From Gliomastix tumulicola (lineage: Eukaryota; Ascomycota; Sordariomycetes; Hypocreales; Bionectriaceae): 64,000 nt of DNA. A program made the position numbers and the translations under genes. The stretch is from contig BCHX01000007.1 of assembly GCA_001599755.1 (NCBI GenBank), positions 372,001 through 436,000 of the forward strand. Direction: 5' to 3'. The first letter of the stretch is position 1. Each line of letters starts with the position of its first letter. Shown here piece after piece: positions 20,826 through 31,394 of the stretch. The notes beneath the pieces were generated by a model. The model saw only the letters and a program-made list of their open reading frames with translations, made no database searches and had not been told where the DNA came from.

Positions 20826-22925
20826 ATGGGAAACGCAGCATCTCAGGAGTCGCGGCGCTGCGGGCTGTGCCTCTTCCAGCTCGACAAAGACGCGGCCACT
20901 CTCAAGGAGCCCGTTGTTCGCCGTCAGGCCTGGACGCCTCGGGAGCGGCTTGAGGCGACGGACGGCCCCCTGGACGAGATCCCCGAGGTCGCGGCAAACA
21001 TTTCGTCTCTGATATTTGATACAGAGCTCAAGGCGTTCTCGGCCTCGGCTGAGAGAGGCTGCATCGGATGTGCTGCCATCTGGTCCGACCTCAAGAGGCA
21101 GATTGACAGCAGGGGATTCTCCCTGGACGACAGCTGCATGGACAAGGAGCTGCAGCTGACGTGGATGATTGGGGACCGGGGGAAGTCGACCAAGGGCTTG
21201 ACTGTCATTACTTGGGTCCTTATTGACGGCACTCTCAAGCGAGAGCACTTCCGTTTCCTGTTTGAGCATCGTGGCAGTGATTATCGTGAGTCAGCCCGAA
21301 CTGGTTGCCAGGTATTGTTTCGTCTTCTCGGATACTGACTCTAAATTACAGCTCATCCAGCCGCCGTACCTCTGACCCAGGTGGTCAAGGAGGGAAACAC
21401 CGGCTCTCCTGCATCTCTGGACAGCATCAGCTCCTGGCTGGCTGAATGCTCGGCATCGCACGCGACATGCAAGCCTCCACAATCGCCGCTCCCTGACAGA
21501 GTGCTGGAGTTCTCCAGAAGCCTACGAGGCAAGATCTCTGTCAAGCTGGTCGAAGGCGTGAAGGGCAATGAGCCCTATGCAGCTCTGAGCCACCGCTGGG
21601 GTCCATCGACACCCAAATATCGGACGATGCACGACAACCTCGCCGCGCATCTCGAGGGCATTCCCTGGGACGGACTGCCCAAGACATTCCAGCATGTTAT
21701 CGAGGTTGCACTTCATCTGGGTCTCAAGTATGTCTGGATCGATTCCCTCTGTATCATTCAGGACAGCAAGGAGGACTGGCTGGTCCAGTCGGCCAAGATG
21801 TGCGACATTTACCAGGGCGCACACATAACGATTGCCGCGACCAACTCTGTCGACAGCAACGACGGGCTCTTCCGTGACGTCCACAAGGCCCCCATCGATG
21901 GCGGCGAGCTCCGGCGTACCAAGATCTACATCCGTGACCGACCAGTTTCAGGAGCTGGTGCGAACGACCACGGTGTCGAGGGCCATGTGGACGAGACGCC
22001 GCTCCTCACGCGAGGTTGGGTTTTCCAAGAGCGTCTTTTGTCAAAGCGAGTCATCCACTTCGCTCCTCGAGAGGTGGTATTCGAGTGCGTCAGGGCTACG
22101 AATCGCTGTGATTGTGGTCACGGCGGCACGTGGGCGGTCAGACAGATGCATTTCGAGACGCTGCGCAACTACATGGACCTCATCGGGCCGGACCAAATCA
22201 AGAATCACTGGCAGGACCTCGTCAGGTTGTTCTGCCTGTTAGACCTGACGTTCCACTCGGATGCGCTCCCTGCCTTGGCAGGCATAGCCAGGCAGATCGG
22301 GACAACGCACAAGGAGACGCTCGGACGATACGTCGCTGGATTCTGGGAGAAGACCGTTCCGTACGACCTCGCCTGGGTGGTCCGAGACGGACACACGCGG
22401 ACTCTACAGCCTGATTCGAGTCCTCTGCCGTCCTGGTCTTGGGCGTCGAAAGCAGGGGCACACACATGGATTCGGTATCCGAAGAAAAGGGATGAGCTCG
22501 AGCTTGTCAGCTTCGACGTGAAACTGACTGGGAAGGACGAGTACGGCCCAGTCGACTCCGCCGAGCTGACCATGCTGGGACATCTCGTCGAGGGATCCTG
22601 GGAGCCACCTGCGACTCCTGATCCGAAACAGCCATACCTACTCGATTTCCACGCGAATACCGGATCAGACCAGCGATGCAGCATGAAATTCGACTACAAC
22701 TTCACGACTCCGGATACGCCAGACTACCTACCTCCCAAGGCGCCTCTCTACGCGATGAAGACTGGGATCATGTCGAAATACCACCTGTGCTTGATTCTTC
22801 GGGCGGAGGAACGCGATGGAAAGCGGGTGTATAAACGAGTTGGGCTGTTGGATGAGGCTCCTGTGGATGTTGTAGACTCGTGGTTTGCTGAGGGCTCAGT
22901 AGCCGAGACGGTTGTTCTGGTGTGA
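20826..22925 (+). CDS. HET-domain protein 2 with N-myristoylation-like start
   Basis: Exons 20826-21285 and 21352-22925 (66-nt phase-1 intron) give 677 residues. A cysteine-bearing N-terminal region (RRCGLCLFQL) and a linker region with SSWLAECSASHATC precede the HET domain: YAALSHRWGP (~229-237), then YVWIDSLCIIQDSKEDW (~280-296), then AHITIAATNS (~310-319), and LLTRGWVFQERLLSKR (~375), the R-x-W-x-x-Q-E-x-x-L block. Two thirds down, FWEKTVPYDLAWVV and LPSWSWAS are the usual post-HET blocks. The start at 20826 reads MGNAASQES; Gly2, small residues and Ser6 fit the N-myristoylation consensus, suggesting membrane targeting (inference). The gene is tail-to-tail with HET gene 3, 212 bp apart. 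Confidence 0.9.
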
Positions 22926-23137
22926 TATTTTCTGTAGATCTTGGCGAGGCCTGAAGGTCTCATTGAATTTTTCACGTATCTTCCGCATCTCAAGGGTAGA
23001 ATCCGTATGTAAAGGAAGTATATTTCTTCAGATGAATTTCTTGATATATCAACAGAAGAACATCATACCAAGTTTGGACAAATGACACTACATGATCCCA
23101 CACTGCCGGCCCTAGAAGACGTTGCATTTGGTCATAA

Positions 23138-25039
23138 TTACCGGAAAGTCAGTGTCTCCTCCACAAGCACACCCTGCTCAGATGCGGCAGCAGCCTCGCC
23201 CTTCATCAGTCCCTCCACGCACGACTCTCCCACCAGCAGCCAATGGTCTCCCTCCTTCCGCACACAATATGGCACATCGCCTCCGCCAAGAACCGCAATC
23301 GTGTCCCCCGGGCGAGTATTCGATGGCCCAATTCCCATCCTCCCGTCAGCGGTGACCAAAAACGCCCTGTCGAAGCCGTAGTTGCGCAGGAGACTCTTAT
23401 AGTAGTCGGTGACACCCCCCTCGTTCGACAGTTTATGCAGCTGGACAAGCGCGTCTTTGTTGCCGCTGCGCTCTGCCCACAGCGACATCAGAGTGGCATC
23501 GCCGGCTAGTAGCTGTTGGACGTATGCAATGCCATCCCTGAGACTTTGGTCCGCGTTGCGTCCCACGAAGTGATACTGCTCAGCTGTCGTCACTTTGACG
23601 AATTGCTGCGCCCAGCTCGTAAAGTTATCCTCGTTGAGCAGTTTCAGTGCCCCTGAGAGGATTTGGACCATGGATGAAGTGAAGGGCTGCTCCGGTTCGA
23701 CTTTTCGCGAAGGATTGACGGCGAACGGGATGGAGACTTGGACCTCAGCTGCCCGGATGCCTCGCACTGAAAGTGCCTTGGGATCATCCTTGCTGCACCC
23801 GAGTTCAAACCTGAGTCCGGTCGAGGCGGAGAACTGCTCCAGGTAGCCGAGTCGAGCTGGCTGGGACGGATCCGACGTGTGCACCCAGGACAGACTCGTC
23901 GCGATGCCCTCGTTGGGGACCTTGAAATCACTCCAGTCGGGACACCACGACGGCAGATCCAGCTGGTGCTCCCGCTGTCTCCGAGTGATGCTCCCGTCGA
24001 CGCAGCGGGCACGCGTGAAGAACGACAGCGACTGGCTTTCCTCGAGCAGGAAATGAGCGACCTTGGGATACAGGTCCGTGACGCCGACCTCGTAATCGGG
24101 GCGTAGCTCGTTGGGCAGGTGCCAGGTATCCTGCGTTTCGCGCGCGAGACCCATCAGACCATAGATCTTGTCTCGCTGATCCGTGGCGTTGAACTTGACC
24201 TGAGTGATGGAGATGAGCGCATCAAGCGGCCAGGGCGCACGCGCCCGCTGCAGATTCGTCATCGTGTCCACGTTCCTCAGCTGCTCCGGGATCTGGGGCA
24301 GTCGCATGTAGCCGCTCTTGCGCAGCCAGGCCGACGCCCAGCCAAAGTGGCTCCAGGGATGGCAGTGCTCGTCGTGCAGGAAGAGAGGATCCTGGCTAGA
24401 GAGTGCGACCTCTTGCACGACCCAGATCCGGGAGAACCACCTGCGCTCCATGAGTCGAGCTAGATGCGTCCATCGGTAGTCGTCCCAAGCTGGCAGACCG
24501 GCAGCGTCATGCTCCGACTGGTGGAACATGCGGATGGGGATGTCGGACGGTTCGGTCGCCGTTGGGTTCTGCTCGCGGAACACCCTATACAGATTCTCGA
24601 TGAGGTCCCAAGCTCCGAAGCAGTCGGTCGTGTCGCCACCGAGCCAGATGATGGTCCTGATGGCCCCGCGATAGAGCCGGCCCATGAGGGAGACCTGAGC
24701 CGATCGCTCGGTCAGGTTGGACTGGTCGATGCAGATATTGTCAATCCATATGTACTGGACCGGCGTATCGAGATCATGCAGCTGCGTGAGTCTCTGCACG
24801 CACTTCACGAGGTCGGCACCCAAGGTGAACTTCTGCCCGCCAATGTGCACATCGGTGTAGCTGTGCTGGCTTGTCCAGCTGTGACTGAGGGCATAGTATG
24901 GAGGGGCGTCGTCCAAGTCCACCACCTCGAGGCTTCCGATGTCTTGGGTCTCTCCGTCTGGGCTCAGTCGCAGGAGGCGAATCTGGTTAGGCTCAAGGGG
25001 GCCGTACAGGCCATCAGGCGCGTTGAGATCAGTCGGCAT
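23138..25039 (-). CDS. HET-domain protein 3 (HET-6-like)
   Basis: Single exon; 633 residues from the chosen start MPTDLNAPDGLYGPL. IRLLRLSPDGE, then YYALSHSWTSQ (~48-58), then YIWIDNICIDQSNLTERSAQ (~96-115), MGRLYRGAIRTIIWLGG, and WFSRIWVVQEVALS (~205) form a canonical HET domain. The C-terminal block DTIAVLGGGDVPYCVRKEGD followed by VGESCVEGLMKGE is the conserved end of HET-6-like proteins. The frame stays open 165 codons further upstream to an ATG at 25534 and there encodes hydrophobic segments. I prefer 25039 because the family starts there and a TATA-like element lies ~80 bases before it. Function: probable incompatibility or conflict protein, cytosolic. Confidence 0.9.
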   Translation of the reverse strand: MPTDLNAPDGLYGPLEPNQIRLLRLSPDGETQDIGSLEVVDLDDAPPYYALSHSWTSQHSYTDVHIGGQKFTLGADLVKCVQRLTQLHDLDTPVQYIWIDNICIDQSNLTERSAQVSLMGRLYRGAIRTIIWLGGDTTDCFGAWDLIENLYRVFREQNPTATEPSDIPIRMFHQSEHDAAGLPAWDDYRWTHLARLMERRWFSRIWVVQEVALSSQDPLFLHDEHCHPWSHFGWASAWLRKSGYMRLPQIPEQLRNVDTMTNLQRARAPWPLDALISITQVKFNATDQRDKIYGLMGLARETQDTWHLPNELRPDYEVGVTDLYPKVAHFLLEESQSLSFFTRARCVDGSITRRQREHQLDLPSWCPDWSDFKVPNEGIATSLSWVHTSDPSQPARLGYLEQFSASTGLRFELGCSKDDPKALSVRGIRAAEVQVSIPFAVNPSRKVEPEQPFTSSMVQILSGALKLLNEDNFTSWAQQFVKVTTAEQYHFVGRNADQSLRDGIAYVQQLLAGDATLMSLWAERSGNKDALVQLHKLSNEGGVTDYYKSLLRNYGFDRAFLVTADGRMGIGPSNTRPGDTIAVLGGGDVPYCVRKEGDHWLLVGESCVEGLMKGEAAAASEQGVLVEETLTFR

Positions 25040-25118
25040 CGTTCGTCGGGGGAGTAGTTGTAAGTAAGGGGGTGCTTCTGCCACATGCGTGACTTTCAGA
25101 CCAGGGAGGTCAGCTCTT

Positions 25119-25127
25119 CTTATATTT
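25119..25127 (-). promoter_or_regulatory. TATA-like element of HET gene 3
   Basis: Minus-strand AAATATAAG ~80 bases upstream of the ATG at 25039; supports the shorter protein start. Confidence 0.4.
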
Positions 25128-25644
25128 GAATCAAGTTCCCATTTCTGCGTACCCCGCGATGGGCAGATTTGAACTCCCCACTCAAGCCTGCAGTCAGCAG
25201 CGCCTCCTTGCTTAGCCCGGATTGTTCGCCGTGAGACTGCCTGTACTCCGTCAGGCGGAGACCGAGTAGGGCTTACCAGCAATATCATTGGATGAAGCCA
25301 TATTACCGTGAGAACACAAAGGTGCAAGTGTAAAAAGGCGAGACCAATCAGTGAAGTTCCTCGCAGCGTCATCAGTGGGTAATAAGTGATGTAAAAGATC
25401 ACATTCATCGACTTTGCCACTTTGTGTGAAAGGCGATGTTCCCCCCCAGCCACGAACAAAACGGTCATTCGCGCCACTTCAATCAGACCAATGGGTGTCA
25501 GATGGCGGAACATTATGATCGGATTGAGTGACATGCCGTCAGTGTAACATTGGGCAAAGACATACCGGTTTGCAGCGAGGACTCGATAGACTATTGCTTA
25601 TCACATGTGTTGGTGTATGCTAAATCCAATGCTGTACTTTTCAT
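25128..25644. other. Intergenic upstream of HET gene 3
   Basis: Minus strand holds an in-frame open extension of HET gene 3 (to 25534) encoding membrane-like hydrophobic stretches; treated as non-coding or alternative N-terminus. Nothing else seen. Confidence 0.4.
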
Positions 25645-27314
25645 CTATATCAGCTTCGACAAATCGGTGCCAATCTGATCAAGCATGGCCGTATGGTCCT
25701 CCTCATACGTACTCCCCCTCCTCATAATCACATCCTTCACCCACGGCCCCCGTGGCGTAAACGACGCCTTGAACGGGTGCGCCCTCATGACCATGCCGTC
25801 AGTGCAAGCATTGGGGTCGACGGGAATCAACTCGCCGCTCTCCGACGCGCCAGACTCGATGTCAAACGACCACAGCAGCTTGGCAATGACCATGCTGATG
25901 GCGTTGCGAGCAAAGTGGCGTCCGGGACACGCTCGGCGACCGTAGCCAAAGACCGCGACGGGGAACGTCTTGATGGTCTGCTCGCCCGTCTTCTCGTCCT
26001 TCTCGAGCCACCTGTCCGGCACGAAGGCGTCTGTGTCGGGGCCGAAGATGGCCTCATCACGGGTGATGGCCCAGACATTCGGCACGATGACAGACTTGGC
26101 GGGGATCGTGTATCCCTCGTAGGTGCTCTCCGTGTTGGTGAAGTGAGGGACGCCCTCCGGCCCGACCGGTCTCCAGCGGAACATCTCCTCCGTGATGGCG
26201 TTGATGTACGGCAGATTAGGCCTATCGTCGGGATGAGGCAGTCTGTCCCGCCCAACAACAGCGTCCAGCTCCTCCCGTGCCTTGGCGATGAAGTCCCTGT
26301 TCTGCGTGATGCACGCCACCACAAACCAGTGCAGCGTGTCCGTCGTGCCGTCGAGCGCGGCGTCGATCATGGTGCCCAGCTCAAACGCCAGCTCGTCGAA
26401 CGGCATGTCGATGTGCTCCTTCTCGACCGTCTTCTTTAGGTACTTGGAGATATTCCACCCCTTGGAGTCGAGACCGCGGTTGAAGTTGCCGACGCGCAGC
26501 GAATGCTTCACGTTGAAGTGGTTCTCGGCCACCTCCTTCCACGGCGCCAGGAAGCCGGGGAGGTTGTTGAGCACGGGGAACATGTCCACAATGTGCGCGC
26601 CGACCTTGAGGAACTCGGAGAACTCCTCGTTGAGCTTGATGGCGGCGGTGAGCACGGGGTCATCGTTGTCGTAGACCCGGAACCCGTAGAGGAGGGTGTG
26701 AATCATGCTGGCGACGGCGCGCTCGAAGTACCCGTGCACATCGCTGCCGGCACGGCCAGTGTCCTGCTGCAGGAGATCGTACATCAGCTGGTCCGACTCC
26801 AGGCCTTGGATGGGCAGATACGCAGACACTGGCGTTGGGTTCAGGACCGAGACTTGGAGCTTCTGGTGCCGCCTGAACTGCTCGTTGTAGTTCATCAGCA
26901 GGATGTTGAGTCCCTTCAGCGCAAGCTCGGTCGCAAGCTATGAATAAAATACGTGTTAGAACGTGTATCCGAATTATTCTTGGTGTCGTTGAAGTCTTAT
27001 CTTACAAACAGTCGCGGTCGGTCTGAAAATGTAGTACCGCGCTTGGCCAGGAGATCATGCGCCACCTCGGACGAGGACAAAATGACGACCGACTGGCCCA
27101 GCATATTGACGTGGACCAGCGGCCCGTAGTCCTTGCTCCATTGCAGGTATGTCCTCCAGGCGTGAGACTTGGGAGCTTGGTGGACGTTGCCGATGAGTGG
27201 CAGCGGTTTGGGTCCAGGCGGTAAAGGCAGAGATGACTTGGTCTTCTTCCCCTGATTCAGGACAAGCAGCCCTATCACGAGGGCGACCACGGAGGCATAA
27301 ACTACTGAGTGCAT
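25645..27314 (-). CDS. Cytochrome P450 (O-methylsterigmatocystin oxidoreductase-like)
   Basis: Exons 27314-27006 and 26937-25645 joined across a 68-nt phase-0 intron give 533 residues. The N-terminal anchor VVYASVVALVIGLLVL and proline hinge LPLPPGPKPLPLIGN place it in the ER membrane. Further landmarks: I-helix AALDGTTDTLHW, K-helix EEMFRWRP (ExxR), FVPDRWL (PERF-like), and the heme loop FGYGRRACPGRHFA with Cys ~440 as iron ligand. The overall pattern resembles the OrdA/CYP64-like group of secondary-metabolism P450s. All catalytic signatures are intact. It sits ~4 kb from a DMATS prenyltransferase on the other strand, with a rhodopsin-domain gene between, so a role in tailoring a prenylated metabolite is possible (inference). 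Confidence 0.93.
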
Positions 27315-28596
27315 GGTGGGCGGTGTGCGGCCGGATCAACAACGTAACGTGTAGGTGATGTCCCTGAGACGGACTGCAAAGTTGGTATCCCGACACACAC
27401 AGAACAAAAAAAGTTGGAAGCTATCACAATAAAGGATGACAAACGCAGTCAACCCATTGGGCCGAGACCCTGAATGTCTGTCTGTCAGTGACAAAACAGA
27501 CCCTACATTTTGCACGTGGCGTGCTCCCAGCTTGTTCCAAAGTCCTCACCAACACAGAGAAGCCCACCTTCCAAGTTCAGGGCCGGAGCTCACTGGGGGT
27601 CTGAAGCAAGGGTACCCCCCTGCAAGGACAAGCAACGCAACTGGATTCTGTGGGCGACGGATGGCTGCCACCGCCCGAGACTCCGCTCAAGGCAGCCATC
27701 AAACCACTGATGCGACGCGGGAGAAGAACAGTCTATTGAGCGCTAAGCGAGGGCCACCTGGTGGAGGGAGAGTCTTCAGAACCAGCCAGAGGCTCGGTTA
27801 GACGTTAGTCTACCCTTTGAATCTCAGCCAGAGAGCCACTCACACGGCCGGACGGACGGCCGGCCTGGATCGTACCGGCCCTCGCCTGGAACGCCATTGC
27901 AGGGGGGGGTGGCCACTCTTGTTTTTGTCTTGCTGGCATAGACGTACGTTATCGAAAAAGCTGACGCCCTGAACTATTGGGGGGAGTGGTGTGGGTGGGT
28001 TGCATGAAAACTACCCTGATGCGCTGCCAACCAAGACAAATGTCCCTCCCCGCGAACCCCTGTGGCTTGCATATATTGATCGATGCGAGCAGATTGGCCA
28101 GGCACCGTTTCGATAAGGTGCTCATTGTCGGCTGCGGCACGGTGAAATCTCACTGTTCGCAAGAGCGACGGCCAGCCAACAGGCTCGCTCTTGGCGTGTG
28201 CAGAAGGATCAAAGGATTGGCTGGCGAAGACTGGGCAGATAGATGGAGGGGGCAGCTTTCCTGCTCCTGCATCAATCACAACGCAGCATCTCGATGGTCG
28301 TACGAGTATGGACACGGAGTGAGTGGCTGCAGGATGAGAGAGGATCGTCACATGCTGTCCTTTCAGTCAGTGCGGGTGAATGCAACCAGGAGCGTCAGAA
28401 TAGCCGTTGTCGTCCCAATTGACAATTATTTACTGATTAGTGAACACTGTTGGTACCCAGTTTATACAACACAGTGCCGATCCCATAGCCTGTTGATCCC
28501 GTATTCCCTTCCCTTTCTAGCTGTTCCCTTCCCATCCATCCATCCATCCATCCATCCATCCATCCATCCCCCGTCCCCCTGTACGTACAGTCTTTA
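27315..28596. other. Intergenic between P450 and rhodopsin-domain gene
   Basis: About 1.3 kb. No gene recognised on either strand; an open plus-strand frame at 27977-28633 has no family resemblance and runs into the tetranucleotide repeat. Confidence 0.5.
28532..28569 (+). repeat. CCAT tetranucleotide microsatellite
   Basis: About nine tandem CCAT units just beyond the stop codon of the rhodopsin-domain gene (which is on the minus strand), i.e. in its 3' region. Confidence 0.9.
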
Positions 28597-30106
28597 TTAT
28601 ACATGGTCACGAAGCTGGTGCTCCCGATCGTAGGCATTCGGCGTGCTCGACGCCCGCGCCTCGTACAGCGGCTTCTCCGCCCCGGGATACTCCTGCAGCT
28701 CGACGTAGTGGTGCGTCGTAACCTGGATGCGCTCGGTGCTGGACGACTCGTCGGGGAGATGGTGGTGCGGCCCGCTCTGCAGCTTGCTGCGTCGGCCGCC
28801 GCCCAGGCCTGAGCTGCTGAGGCCCGACGTCTTGTTGGACTTGGAGGCGGCGGTCGTAAGCCGGCTGAGGCCGAGGCGGCTGCGCAGGGGTTGCGAGTAC
28901 TTGGCCCAGAAGAGGTGCAGGGCGGGCGCACAGCTGACGAGGACGACGATGGCGCTCTCAATGACACTAGATGGTGCATACGTAGCAGTTAACGTTAGTA
29001 AGAAAGAAAGCAGGACGGCTTGGCCATGGACTAATAAGATGGATGGGATGGGATGGACTTACGTGACGAGCAAGGCATTGGCAAAGTTGGACGACGTCGC
29101 GTCGTTCTGCACCGTCTGGAAATACAGTCCCAGGGCGCTAGCAGCGATAGCACTAGACAAGCAGCAGCACGCACAGTGCCCAGATCAGCACCAATCAACC
29201 CCCCAGACACAACTAACCAACTAAAAGCACGATGGGTGATTTTGACAGAGAGGCGCTAGCAGGGGAAAAAGGGGGAGGGGAAGAACACTCACACGAGGCC
29301 AGTCGCAAACACGAAGCCGAGGCCGATCTTGCGCCGCAACGGCATGTTGAGCTGCGCGATGACGGGCAGCGGCAGGATGAACATGATGACATCCAGGCCG
29401 AGCGAGATGGAACCCCTCGCGATGGTCGCGTCCGTGAGCGCGCCGACGCAGCTGAACATGAAGAGCGGGCTGACGGTGTGCAGGTCCGGGCTGCAGTTGA
29501 TGCCGGCGTAGAGCAGCGTCACCAGGCCGCCGATGAGGCCGGCCGCGACGAGGAACTGGCACGACCAGCGGACCCAGGTCGCGACGCCAAAGGTGCGGAT
29601 GTAGAGGAAGAGGAGGGGCAGCTTTGCGCTGAAGACGGCGCAGTTGCCCGACGCGATGCCGACGGAGACGAGCTGCGGCTGTCAGTTATGTATGTTGCTG
29701 TCGGTTCGGTCGAGGAGGGGCCATACTCTTGTGAGGTATTCGATCGTCACCGTCCGCGGGTCGCTGTCAAACACTGAGAGCGCAGTGTCAGTAGCCATAC
29801 CAGTCGCATGTCGCCCAGCGGAGAGAGATGCCTTACTGTACATCAGGAAGCCGAACGTGACCGAGTTCCATATCAGCATGAGGAGCGCGACCAAGCACAA
29901 GTCTGCCCAGCCACATCGTCAGCATCTGTGCAACAGCATTTGCGAATCTTCGCCAACCCACAGTCGTCCGCGTAGAGCTTGCGCGAGTGGTCATGGTTCG
30001 AGTACAGTCGTATCCCAATCACCGTCGCCGTCAGAGTGCAGAAGGCCGTCGCCAGCCCGACAAACGTCTCCGGCCTCAGGTTCGTCGGCTGAATGATGGC
30101 TTCCAT
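28597..30106 (-). CDS. Rhodopsin-domain (PTH11-like) seven-helix membrane protein
   Basis: Six exons: 30106-29962, 29902-29837, 29773-29727, 29678-29293, 29152-29063 and 28966-28597; 367 residues, with every intron (58-96 nt) keeping frame. Seven hydrophobic helices can be followed, e.g. TFVGLATAFCTLTATVIGI, LCLVALLMLIWNSVTFGFLM, KLPLLFLYIRTFG, GLDVIMFILPLPVIAQLN and ESAIVVLVSCAPALHLFW. The short loop LYADDYLCL, the paired cysteines around AGINCSPDLH and FMFSCVG, and LPLPVIAQLNMPLRRKIGLG are typical of the fungal integral-membrane rhodopsin-like family (PF20684) related to PTH11 receptors. Role: likely plasma-membrane sensor; no CFEM domain. The cytosolic tail is Ser/Gly/Lys-rich. The start at 30106 is the only ATG before helix 1. 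Exon 3 is only 47 nt. Confidence 0.85.
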
Positions 30107-31394
30107 CTTGTCGTCGTCCTGCGCCTCCGTGTAAGCATGTAAGATGGCCGTCTCTCTCTCTCTCTCGTCCGCAGCCGCAGCCTCAGGCAATATCGTCGTG
30201 CCGTCGTAGCCGTTGTCGGTGTGATGAGTCTACAAATCAAATCGCTGGAAAGAGCCCAAGAAAACAGGCGGCCAGAAGTCCCAGGCCCAGATCCTCGGGA
30301 GGGGCTAGACGCACGTGTGCTGGTCCTGGTTGGAATACACACACATGCAAGCACATACATTACATACAAACAGACCAGGCCGTACCACGATCCAGACAAC
30401 ACACTATTGAACTCATCGGGCAACAAGCATCACCTCACTCAGAGGCGACGGCGAAAATCGACTTCCTGCAGGAGCAGGAGGAGGATCCAGGACCGAGCTG
30501 AGCGGGTGGGAACTGGCCCTCCCTCTGCAGAATCCTGGCATCATGCAACATCACATCCCTGCCTGCAGATTCGCATCGCCCGCAGCCCACTCCATCTTCC
30601 CACGATCCACCACCTCCTCCTCCAAGGGCCCTCAACGCGCACAGGGGCTTCGGCCCTCGGCCAGCCAGTCACAGGCAGAGTTTCAGGACGCCCGCTGGCC
30701 TGAAGTGGTGCTGCTGGCCACGTCGATGTGACGAACAGTGAAAGAAGCAACTCGACTCCTCAGGGTCATCCCTGGATTGTCGTACAGTCGATGCTACCCC
30801 CTTGACTCCGGACTATCACCAGTGCGGACGACGCTAGTAACCGAAAGGACGGAATCGTGCTCCGTCCTTGCTTGCCAAAGAACTTTTTTCTGCTCTTGTC
30901 CTCGCTAAATTAATTCAATGTGATAATACAGCTCGGCGCTGCACGGAGCTTGGCAGTGGTGGCGTCGTGAAAGCGTGCAAATGATTCGAAAACTCGTCTA
31001 CAACGGGCCAGACAGGCCAGCAGGGTCTGGCGGTCTGGCGGTGAAAGCTCAGCTCGTGCTCACCGCGATGATGGACTGGGAAGTCGGAGAGGTTCAAATG
31101 GAGGAGTTCTGGTCTCTATGTTTCCCCCCCCCTTCGTCCCCCCTCGTCGTTGTCCCCAAGAACCAAAGGCCACTCCTTCTGCGCTCATACCTGCAACAGC
31201 CCTTGGCATCGTCTCGGCCATCCCTACCTACTCCGTACCGTACAGTCGGGTGAGTCTTATGTACTCGTACATTGGGTTCCTGTCCATGGGCATGTTTCAT
31301 GCTGATGCTGCAGCAGCGTACGTGCGTCTAACAGGAGCAGTGTGCATGCAGGTTCTCTGCATATTTATTCGATATTGCCCAGACAGCAGCGGCC
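30107..31394. other. Divergent upstream region, rhodopsin-domain gene / DMATS
   Basis: About 1.3 kb shared 5' flank. Contains a (TC)8 tract at 30151-30166 close to the membrane-protein start. No gene seen. Confidence 0.5.
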
